A stretch of DNA of 9,379 nt. Source: CAZTLI01 sp964614375 (GTDB lineage: Bacteria > Chloroflexota > Anaerolineae > Aggregatilineales > Phototrophicaceae). Where the stretch lies: contig CAZTLI010000195.1 in NCBI GenBank assembly GCA_964614375.1, positions 1 through 9,379 on the forward strand. The letters run 5' to 3'. How positions within the stretch are numbered: the stretch's first letter is position 1; every line of letters begins with the position of its first letter. Both the position numbers and the translations under genes were made by a program. Under the pieces are notes generated by a model. It saw nothing but the letters and a program-made list of their open reading frames with translations. It made no database searches and was not told the origin of the DNA. This document shows positions 1 to 5,355 of this stretch, piece after piece.

Positions 1-700
1 TGTGGACGAAGGTCGCTTCCATCAAGCGCGTTTTGAGCGTTCTGGTGACTGCCTCCGCCGCCGCCTGCCGCACGTCGCGATTGGGCGAAAACAGGCGCGA
101 CGTGGTTTCTTCCAGCGTCAGTTCCTTGCCATCGACATCAAAACGCATGGCATTCACCACCTGGTCGATGAAGCGCACCCAGGCATTGTTGCCGGTGACG
201 GCTTTGTCCATCAGCAGTTGTTCTTCGATTTCGCTCAGTTTATAGGGTTTGAAGCGGCGTTCGGCTTCGAGATAGTGGCGATAGTCGCTGAGGGTGGGAG
301 CGGCGAGGATGTGCGCGACCTGATCATCATCCAGCGCATTCCATTCCAGTTCAAAAAACACGACCTTCTGCCCCAGTTCACTATAAAACTCGGTGACTTT
401 TTGCAGCAGCGCGCCATATCTGGGGTTGCCGGTGTCTTCAGTATATTTCAGATTGGCGAATGACCCCAGACGCCCCATCGTGTCGAATATTGACTCGGCT
501 TCCTTCAGCGCATCGACCATCTCTTCGGCATCGAGGTCGCCCACGCGCCCGCGATAGGTTTTGGCGAAGTGGTCGGCACGTTCACGCAGGGCTTTCATAT
601 CACGGTCAAATGCCGGGTCATCCACACTTTTATACAATGGCGACAAATCCCAGACCACAGTCTCTGCGCCAGTACGTTGTTCAACCGTCGATTCTACCAT
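1..700 (-). CDS. pepF: Oligoendopeptidase F (M3 family), N-terminal part, cut by window edge
   Basis: This is the 5' part (233 codons, no stop) of a gene that continues past the left edge. The product begins MVESTVEQRT, followed by the 'WDLSPLY' (residues 17-23), 'FAKTYRGRV' (45-53) and 'VFFELEW' (114-120) signatures of M3B oligoendopeptidase F. Residues about 110-180 fit the helical oligopeptidase F N-terminal domain, and 'SRLFSPNRDVRQAA' (201-214) is typical of the segment that follows. Family members are about 600 residues long, soluble and cytoplasmic, and cleave short peptides with a zinc held by HExxH. That motif should lie around residue 380-400 and is not in the window, so activity cannot be judged. 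The start is fixed by AAGGA (708-712, read on the minus strand) seven bases before the ATG. It is transcribed alone from a candidate promoter near 740. A role in degrading imported peptides would suit the Opp ATPases nearby, but they are not in one operon. Confidence 0.9.
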   Translation of the reverse strand, partial: MVESTVEQRTGAETVVWDLSPLYKSVDDPAFDRDMKALRERADHFAKTYRGRVGDLDAEEMVDALKEAESIFDTMGRLGSFANLKYTEDTGNPRYGALLQKVTEFYSELGQKVVFFELEWNALDDDQVAHILAAPTLSDYRHYLEAERRFKPYKLSEIEEQLLMDKAVTGNNAWVRFIDQVVNAMRFDVDGKELTLEETTSRLFSPNRDVRQAAAEAVTRTLKTRLMEATFVH

Positions 701-739
701 TACCTCATCCTTCTCCTTGTCGAGCGCTAGTTTCACATA

Positions 740-759
740 TCATACACGATAGTGTGTGG
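740..759 (-). promoter_or_regulatory. Candidate pepF promoter -10 box inside an inverted repeat
   Basis: On the minus strand TATGAT (740-745) lies about 40 bases before the pepF ATG and fits a sigma-70 -10 box; no clear -35 is visible. It overlaps an imperfect inverted repeat, CATACAC (742-748) / GTGTGTG (753-759), with 4 bases between arms and one mismatch. A repeat covering the -10 could be an operator, but this rests on sequence alone. Confidence 0.4.
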
Positions 760-998
760 TCACCGATGATTTACGTTCGACTTTTGAATTTTTTCAAACA
801 TTTCACATCTTAACAGAGAACGCGCCAGGTTTCAATTAACGCTCAATGAACATGGCTGCTGGCCTCTGGGCGCTAGCGGCTGGCTTAAAAGAGATGACCA
901 ACAGCGTGTATGGGATAGTACGACACATTTACCAATGTGCGCCGTAAAGCCCCTTGATTTATCTATGGGGATATAAGGCGCGTGGTACGTGTGACGCA
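760..998. other. Gene-free stretch between pepF and the Imm-5-like gene
   Basis: I see no convincing gene or RNA here. It holds one perfect short inverted repeat (924-939) and a weak CCCC/GGGG hairpin at about 950-970 that could help end transcription of the Imm-5-like gene on the minus strand, although no clear U-tract follows it. Confidence 0.5.
924..939. repeat. Perfect 6-bp inverted repeat, 4-base loop
   Basis: CACATT (924-929) and AATGTG (934-939) are exact reverse complements separated by TACC. Neither side has a T-run, so a classical intrinsic terminator is unlikely. It lies about 60 bases beyond the stop of the Imm-5-like gene. Confidence 0.4.
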
Positions 999-1463
999 TC
1001 ACGCATGACTTATTTCAAGCAGATGTTGATATTGCCAGTCGCGTTCGCTGGCGACAGCGGCATCGGCAGCCGCCGCGCTGCTGGCTCTGTGGATGGCTTG
1101 CAGGGCATAATTTGCCGCGCCAATCGCATGGGTGTAGACGTGGGCCGTTGCCACCGCCTGGCCTGCGGCACGGGCAGCAGCGCGCGCCGGATTATCCTCA
1201 CCCACCGCGCGCGCAGCGGCATGGGAGTCCAGCGATGCCTTGCGAATGACCTTCATCTTGAACTCGCCCGTTTCAATCCATGTTTGCAGGGTTTCGAGGG
1301 CGGTTCGGGGGCGCTGGTCGTCTGGATAGGTCTCCTCAAAATAGGGCAGCACACGCTCCGCACACGTCATTGCCCAGACCGCCAATGTTTTATGGTCGGT
1401 TTTTTCCATCACCGCGACTATTCGTGCGTCTTTATGGGCAACCGAGAATTTGGATTTTCCCAT
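999..1463 (-). CDS. Imm-5-like putative immunity protein
   Basis: The 154-residue product is Ala-rich and predicted helical, with no signal peptide or membrane segment. Two blocks match the 'putative immunity protein' (Imm-5-like) family: residues 30-62, with W-A-x-x-CAERVLPYFEE, YPDDQRPR and a closing Trp; and residues 79-123, an Ala/His-rich block with HAAARA, ARAAARAAGQAVATAH and HAIGAANYA. The family is named for similarity to polymorphic-toxin immunity proteins, but most members have no proven function. Start: AGGG lies about 8 bases before the ATG, and an extended -10 (TGCTAAAAT) lies upstream. The gene stands alone on the minus strand, with no toxin, secretion marker or Rhs/CdiA fragment in the window, so an immunity role is not supported by context. 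An overlapping plus-strand frame (954-1532) looks like an antisense shadow. Family assignment is fairly sure; function is not. Confidence 0.82.
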   Translation of the reverse strand: MGKSKFSVAHKDARIVAVMEKTDHKTLAVWAMTCAERVLPYFEETYPDDQRPRTALETLQTWIETGEFKMKVIRKASLDSHAAARAVGEDNPARAAARAAGQAVATAHVYTHAIGAANYALQAIHRASSAAAADAAVASERDWQYQHLLEISHA

Positions 1464-1490
1464 GCGCTCATCCCTGACCCTTTCGCGCCT

Positions 1491-1518
1491 ATTTTAGCAC
1501 AACCAATCCCGCTGTTGA
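1491..1518 (-). promoter_or_regulatory. Candidate promoter of the Imm-5-like gene
   Basis: On the minus strand the -10 is TAAAAT (1491-1496) preceded by TGC, an extended -10. The -35 is TCAACA (1513-1518, 4 of 6 consensus) with a 16-base spacer. The -10 lies about 28 bases before the ATG, giving a short leader. Confidence 0.5.
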
Positions 1519-1673
1519 CGCCCCGCGCTTGAGGCCGCAGAGTTTTAGGGCCGGATGGCGCACGACCTCAGCCCTCATCACTGGTTTGACCTGTCGCTGA
1601 TTTTGCACATCCCGTCTACATAGAGTAGGGCAAGCGCCGGATTATTTATCTGGTCATGGGGGTTGTGGGCGTG

Positions 1674-1685
1674 CTACAATGTGCG
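1674..1685 (+). promoter_or_regulatory. Candidate promoter of the fucose synthase gene (extended -10)
   Basis: A TGC-TACAAT extended -10 sits about 36 bases before the ATG at 1716. The -35 is weak (TGGTCA-like, about 18 bases upstream), as is common when an extended -10 is present. It diverges from the Imm-5-like promoter about 180 bases away. The DNA between the two holds no gene that I can support. Confidence 0.5.
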
Positions 1686-1715
1686 CCCATTCAAACAGCA
1701 AGAAGGGAACGACAT

Positions 1716-2702
1716 ATGGGCAATTCCACCTTCAACTGGCGCAATGAACACCTGATTATCACGGGTGGCAGCGGCTTTCTCGGCAGTCATCTGGTCGAAC
1801 ACTTGCAAGCACTGGGCGCGGGCAGCGTCGTCGTGCCGCGCAGTGTCGATTATGACCTGCGGCATGAAGAGGCTGTGGTGCGTCTGTATCGCGATCATCC
1901 CAGCACGACAATGGTCATCCACCTCGCGGCGACAGTTGGTGGTATTGGCGCGAATCGCGAACATCCCGGCACGTTCTTCTATGACAATATCATGATGGGC
2001 ACCCTGCTGCTGGAACATGCCCGCCGGACGAAGGTGGCGAAGTTTGTCGGTATCGGCACGATTTGCAGCTACCCCAAGTTCACACCCGTTCCCTTCCGTG
2101 AAGAGACGCTGTGGGACGGTTATCCCGAAGAGACCAACGCGCCCTATGGTCTGGCGAAGAAAATGCTGCTGGTACAGAGTCAGGCCTATCGTGATGAATT
2201 CGGGTATAACGCCATCCATCTATTGCCTGTTAATCTCTATGGCCCCGGCGATAATTTCGACCCGAAGTATGCCCACGTCATCCCCGATATGATTCGCAAA
2301 ATGACCGACGCCAAAGAACGCGGTGATAGCCATGTGCCGCTGTTTGGTGATGGCTCGCCCACCCGTGAATTCTTATATGTGAAAGACGCGGCGCAGGGTA
2401 TCGCGCTGGCAGCGGCGCACTATAACAAGCCAGAACCGGTCAACATCGGCAGCGGATTTGAAATTAGCATTCGCGACCTGGCGGAACTGGTGCGCGAGCT
2501 GGTTGGGTATACGGGTGACCTGCACTGGGATACGACCAAACCCAACGGGCAACCACGCCGCAAGCTGGATGTCAGCCGCGCCGAACAGGAATTTGGCTTC
2601 CGCGCGACGACGGACTTCCGCGAAGGGCTGCGTGAAGTCATCGACTGGTACATGACAAATCGCCATGCCATCCCATCGGCAGATACGACTCCGACGCGCT
2701 GA
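1716..2702 (+). CDS. fcl: GDP-L-fucose synthase family epimerase/reductase
   Basis: A 328-residue extended SDR enzyme, close to the usual 310-330. Family members turn GDP-4-keto-6-deoxy-mannose into GDP-L-fucose with NADPH, in the cytoplasm, supplying sugar for surface glycans. Visible: Rossmann motif TGGSGFLG (16-23); 'HLAATVGGIGAN' (69-80), diagnostic of the fucose synthase branch; 'GTICSYPKF' (114-122), with Thr115 at the usual catalytic Ser/Thr place and Cys117 matching the conserved Cys; catalytic YxxxK at Tyr144/Lys148; and 'NLYGPGDNF' then His187 in 'HVIP', matching the active-site His of E. coli Fcl. The start at 1716 is chosen because AAGGGA lies 7-8 bases before it and the motif-bearing protein begins there; an in-frame ATG at 1656 would run through the promoter. 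No GDP-mannose dehydratase or glycosyltransferase lies next to it, so the exact substrate (another nucleotide sugar is possible) is inferred from family alone. Confidence 0.9.
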   Translation: MGNSTFNWRNEHLIITGGSGFLGSHLVEHLQALGAGSVVVPRSVDYDLRHEEAVVRLYRDHPSTTMVIHLAATVGGIGANREHPGTFFYDNIMMGTLLLEHARRTKVAKFVGIGTICSYPKFTPVPFREETLWDGYPEETNAPYGLAKKMLLVQSQAYRDEFGYNAIHLLPVNLYGPGDNFDPKYAHVIPDMIRKMTDAKERGDSHVPLFGDGSPTREFLYVKDAAQGIALAAAHYNKPEPVNIGSGFEISIRDLAELVRELVGYTGDLHWDTTKPNGQPRRKLDVSRAEQEFGFRATTDFREGLREVIDWYMTNRHAIPSADTTPTR

Positions 2703-2739
2703 AAAACCCTGTTTTACCCGCCACAAATGTAAAAATTTG

Positions 2740-2779
2740 ACTCATCTTCATTATATAACATGAGGATGAGTTTAATTTT
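2740..2779 (+). terminator. Intrinsic terminator after the fucose synthase gene
   Basis: A 12-bp stem pairs 2740-2751 with 2760-2771 (one T·G wobble) around an 8-base AT loop, followed by TTAATTTT. It ends transcription 38 bases past the stop. An A/T-rich left flank (AAAAATTT, 2731-2738) may let it work on the other strand too. The stem is only moderately GC-rich. Confidence 0.65.
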
Positions 2780-2781
2780 GC

Positions 2782-2810
2782 TTGACAATGTGCGTGTAGT
2801 TAGGCAAACT
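2782..2810 (+). promoter_or_regulatory. Candidate promoter of the oppDF pair
   Basis: A perfect -35 TTGACA (2782-2787) follows directly after the upstream terminator. At 17-base spacing the -10 would be CAAACT (2805-2810), matching only the second, fourth and sixth consensus bases, so this is a weak or activator-dependent promoter if real. TAAAAT at 2822-2827 is an alternative -10 without a good -35. Confidence 0.35.
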
Positions 2811-2867
2811 CAAGGTCTTAATAAAATTTCCATACAGGAAAAGATATTTATTGAGGAGGGCTTCTCG

Positions 2868-3893
2868 TTGGGCGTTTTAATGGAGGTCAAAGACCTCGTA
2901 ACGCGATTTTATACACAGGAAGGGACGGTGTATGCCGTCAACGGCGTTTCTTATGAACTCCATGAGGGCGAAACGCTGGGTATTGTGGGCGAGAGCGGCA
3001 GCGGTAAGAGTGTTCATGCGCTTTCCATCATGGGGCTGATACCCAGCCCACCGGGGAAAGTGGAAAATGGCGAGGTGCTGTTTGAAGGACGCGACCTGCT
3101 GAAGCTGTCGTCTGAAGAAATGCGATTGGTGCGCGGGTCGGAAATCGCCATGATTTTCCAGGACCCGATGACCTCGCTCAACCCCGTGCTGACGATCGGC
3201 ACACAAATCACCGAAGCCATTAAACTGCATCTTGGCCTCAACCAGACACAAGCCAATCGGCGCGCCGCTGAACTGCTGGATCTGGTCGGTATTCCCGATG
3301 CCGCTAACCGGTTGGGTAATTATCCGCACCAATTTTCCGGCGGGATGCGCCAGCGTGTGATGATTGCGATAGGGCTGTCATGCAATCCCAAATTGTTGAT
3401 TGCCGACGAACCCACCACCGCGCTGGATGTGACCATTCAAGCGCAAATTATCGAGCTGGTCAAGCAGTTGAAAAACGAATTCAACATGGCAATCATCTGG
3501 ATTACGCACGATTTGGGCGTGGTCGCGGGGATTGCCGATACGATTCAGGTGATGTATGGCGGGCGCATCATGGAACGGGGGCCGATAGACCAGGCCTTTG
3601 CCGATACACGCCATCCGTATACCCTCGGCCTGTTGAATTCACTGCCCCGCCTCGATCAACGCGGTGGTGGTAAATTGGAACAGATCGAAGGGTCACCGCC
3701 CGATATGCGTAACGATCCAGAGGGCTGCCCCTTTGCTCAACGCTGCGCGATACGGCAGCAGCTTGATCTGGAACAGTGCTGGACAGAACAACCTCCGCTA
3801 GACCCTGTGCCGGGTAGCGAGCTAAATGAGGGTCATACCATGGCGTGCTGGGCCGATGTGCGCGAGATAGAAAGGGTAGCGGAAAATGGTTAG
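2868..3893 (+). CDS. oppD: Oligopeptide/dipeptide ABC transporter ATPase, OppD type
   Basis: A 341-residue cytoplasmic ATPase of peptide import. In order: Walker A GESGSGKS (41-48), Q-loop Gln98 in 'IFQDPMTSLNP', signature FSGGMRQR (156-163), Walker B LLIADE (176-181), D-loop 'TALD', H-loop His214, then the OppD/DppD C-terminal region from about 248 ('HPYTLGLLNSLP'). Four cysteines there (Cys287, 293, 304, 327) match the set that holds a [4Fe-4S] cluster in DppD-type proteins. I choose a TTG start at 2868 because GAGGAGGG (2853-2860) lies exactly seven bases before it. ATG at 2880 would be poorly spaced, and the far ATG at 2760 lies inside the upstream terminator hairpin. It overlaps oppF by 8 bases, so the two are co-translated and form the heterodimeric ATPase. 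Permeases and the binding protein are not beside it. Peptide specificity (oligo-, di-peptide, nickel or other) cannot be read from the ATPase. Confidence 0.92.
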   Translation: MGVLMEVKDLVTRFYTQEGTVYAVNGVSYELHEGETLGIVGESGSGKSVHALSIMGLIPSPPGKVENGEVLFEGRDLLKLSSEEMRLVRGSEIAMIFQDPMTSLNPVLTIGTQITEAIKLHLGLNQTQANRRAAELLDLVGIPDAANRLGNYPHQFSGGMRQRVMIAIGLSCNPKLLIADEPTTALDVTIQAQIIELVKQLKNEFNMAIIWITHDLGVVAGIADTIQVMYGGRIMERGPIDQAFADTRHPYTLGLLNSLPRLDQRGGGKLEQIEGSPPDMRNDPEGCPFAQRCAIRQQLDLEQCWTEQPPLDPVPGSELNEGHTMACWADVREIERVAENG

Positions 3894-4917
3894 CTCAATG
3901 GTAGAACACGACGCAAAAGCCCGGGTCGATGGCGAAGGCGAAGTCATCCTGAGTGTGCGGGAATTGAAAAAACATTTCCCCATCACATCGGGCATTGTTT
4001 TCCAACGACAGGTCGGGTCTGTTCGCGCGGTGGATGGTGTGAATTTTGACGTGTATCAGGGCGAAACGCTGGGGCTGGTGGGCGAATCGGGTTGTGGGAA
4101 AAGCACCACAGGCCGCACCATTTTACAGCTCTATCGGCCTACATCGGGGTCGGTGGTGTTTGAAAATCGCGAATTGACGACGATGGGTGGCGAAGACCTG
4201 CGGCGGATACGTAAACGGATGCAGATTATCTTCCAGGACCCCTATGCCTCGTTGAATCCGCGGATGACGGTGGGTGGCATCGTGGGCGAACCACTCAGCA
4301 TTCATAACATCATGCCCCAGCGCCGTGAACGGCAAGAATATGTCGAGATGCTGCTGGAACGGGTGGGCTTGAATCCCTATTATGTCAATCGGTATCCCCA
4401 TGAATTCTCCGGTGGTCAACGGCAGCGCATCGGCATCGCGCGGGCGCTGGCCCTGCAACCTTCGTTCATTGTCGCTGATGAACCCATTTCGGCGCTGGAT
4501 GTGTCGATTCAGGCACAGGTTGTCAACCTGCTCGAAGATTTGCAAGACGAACTCGGCCTGACCTATTTGTTCATCGCCCATGACTTGAGCATGGTGCGGC
4601 ATATTTGTAATCGTGTCGCGGTGATGTATCTGGGCAAGATTGTGGAATTGGGGCCGACGGACGAAGTGTATGAAAATCCGCAGCATCCCTATACCCAATC
4701 GCTGCTGTCGGCTGTGCCCGTGCCCGACCCCGAAGTGGAGCGTAAGCGGCGGCGGATTATTTTGTCGGGCGATGTGCCCAATCCCGCGCATCCACCTACG
4801 GGCTGTAATTTCAATACGCGCTGTCCGGTTTCGTTTGACCTGTGCTTTGAAGAACCCGACCCGCCGTTGATTGAGGTGAGTCCCGGGCATTGGGCAGCCT
4901 GCCACCGCGTGACCTAG
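3886..4917 (+). CDS. oppF: Oligopeptide/dipeptide ABC transporter ATPase, OppF type
   Basis: A 343-residue partner ATPase. In order: Walker A GESGCGKST (66-74), Q-loop Gln117 in 'IIFQDPYASLNPRM', signature FSGGQRQR (174-181), Walker B FIVADE (194-199), 'SALDVSIQAQ' D-loop, H-loop His232. The N-terminal 'LKKHFPI' (27-33) and the insert before 'VRAVDGV' are typical of OppF/DppF. The C-terminal oligopeptide region carries Cys307, 313, 320 and 339 (C-x5-C-x6-C-x18-C), parallel to the cysteines of OppD. The ATG at 3886 overlaps the oppD stop and has AAGGG (3872-3876) nine bases before it; an ATG four codons later (3898) is possible but lacks a better ribosome site. It pairs with OppD under the inner membrane to power uptake through permeases encoded elsewhere. 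A strong terminator follows 27 bases after the stop, so the unit seems to be just these two genes. Confidence 0.93.
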   Translation: MVSSMVEHDAKARVDGEGEVILSVRELKKHFPITSGIVFQRQVGSVRAVDGVNFDVYQGETLGLVGESGCGKSTTGRTILQLYRPTSGSVVFENRELTTMGGEDLRRIRKRMQIIFQDPYASLNPRMTVGGIVGEPLSIHNIMPQRRERQEYVEMLLERVGLNPYYVNRYPHEFSGGQRQRIGIARALALQPSFIVADEPISALDVSIQAQVVNLLEDLQDELGLTYLFIAHDLSMVRHICNRVAVMYLGKIVELGPTDEVYENPQHPYTQSLLSAVPVPDPEVERKRRRIILSGDVPNPAHPPTGCNFNTRCPVSFDLCFEEPDPPLIEVSPGHWAACHRVT

Positions 4918-4944
4918 ACCAGAAACGGTATTTGCGATCTTTCC

Positions 4945-4985
4945 ACAGCCGATTGTGTGTGATAACAGTCGGCTGTTTTGTTGTC
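4945..4985 (+). terminator. Strong intrinsic terminator of oppDF
   Basis: ACAGCCGATTGT (4945-4956) pairs with ACAGTCGGCTGT (4965-4976), a 12-bp stem with one T·G wobble and an 8-base loop, followed by TTTTGTTGT. It is the clearest terminator in the window. Confidence 0.9.
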
Positions 4986-5280
4986 ATCCGCTGGTTGGCA
5001 GTGCGCGCAAAGCAGCGTGAAAAATTACGAACAGATGTCCAGCGCCAGACGATAACTCATCGGGCTGCCACAGTGCCACATCCACTGAAGTGGACAATTG
5101 TTGTCGTGTGCAACGCGCGATTGGGCTGTTTTGTCAGCTTCAGATGACGTGACTTGCGGGCTAGCCGCACGTTTCAACGTGGCGCGGGATACACCTGCTT
5201 ATCAGGAGATTCTGCACCTATCCCGCTTGTGAAATCCACCCGCGACCTTTTCCTTACTTTGCCAGCGGGCAAGCAGCGGT
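4986..5280. other. Gene-free stretch with several inverted repeats
   Basis: No convincing gene is present. From left to right it holds TCCACT-GA-AGTGGA (5081-5094), then TGCGG-GCTAG-CCGCA (5155-5169), CACGTT-TC-AACGTG (5168-5181), and GCGGGATA (5184-5191) / TATCCCGC (5219-5226) enclosing a small CCTG-CTTAT-CAGG hairpin. No tRNA-like T-arm or U-tract is visible. It may be the 5' regulatory region of the FHA gene, a small RNA, or a remnant repeat. Confidence 0.5.
5184..5226. repeat. Nested inverted repeat (8-bp outer arms)
   Basis: Perfect 8-bp arms GCGGGATA (5184-5191) and TATCCCGC (5219-5226) enclose a second hairpin, CCTG (5194-5197) / CAGG (5203-5206) with a 5-base loop, and a 12-base unpaired 3' segment. 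The shape would suit a structured RNA or a short palindromic repeat. There is no direct evidence of transcription. Confidence 0.45.
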
Positions 5281-5291
5281 TACAATATTAT
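5258..5291 (+). promoter_or_regulatory. Candidate promoter of the FHA membrane protein gene
   Basis: A TTTGCC -35-like hexamer (5258-5263), a 17-base spacer and a TACAAT -10 (5281-5286) are present; TATTAT (5286-5291) is an overlapping alternative. Transcription from here would give a leader of about 60-65 bases before the ATG at 5356. Confidence 0.4.
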
Positions 5292-5355
5292 AGTTGGCTC
5301 ATCATAAATGTGTAGGGAGCCATTGTATTCTCGTAAACAGCTCTGGAGCAGCATT

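Noticed and set aside
2..463. Plus-strand frame (153 codons) at the left edge
   Set aside because: It is antisense to the pepF gene, whose open frame spans 1-700 with M3 signatures.
954..1532. Plus-strand frame (192 codons) over the Imm-5-like gene
   Set aside because: It is Arg/Gly/Cys-rich with no family look, while the minus-strand frame matches the Imm-5-like pattern and has a promoter and ribosome site.
4123..4905. Minus-strand frame (260 codons) opposite oppF
   Set aside because: The oppF frame has every ABC motif; the antisense product has none.
4890..5147. Small plus-strand frame (85 codons) at the oppF end
   Set aside because: It begins inside oppF, crosses the strong terminator and has no recognisable features.
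5184..5226. tRNA-like acceptor stem GCGGGATA/TATCCCGC
   Set aside because: It is only 43 bases long with no T-arm, anticodon arm or CCA-like end, so not a tRNA.
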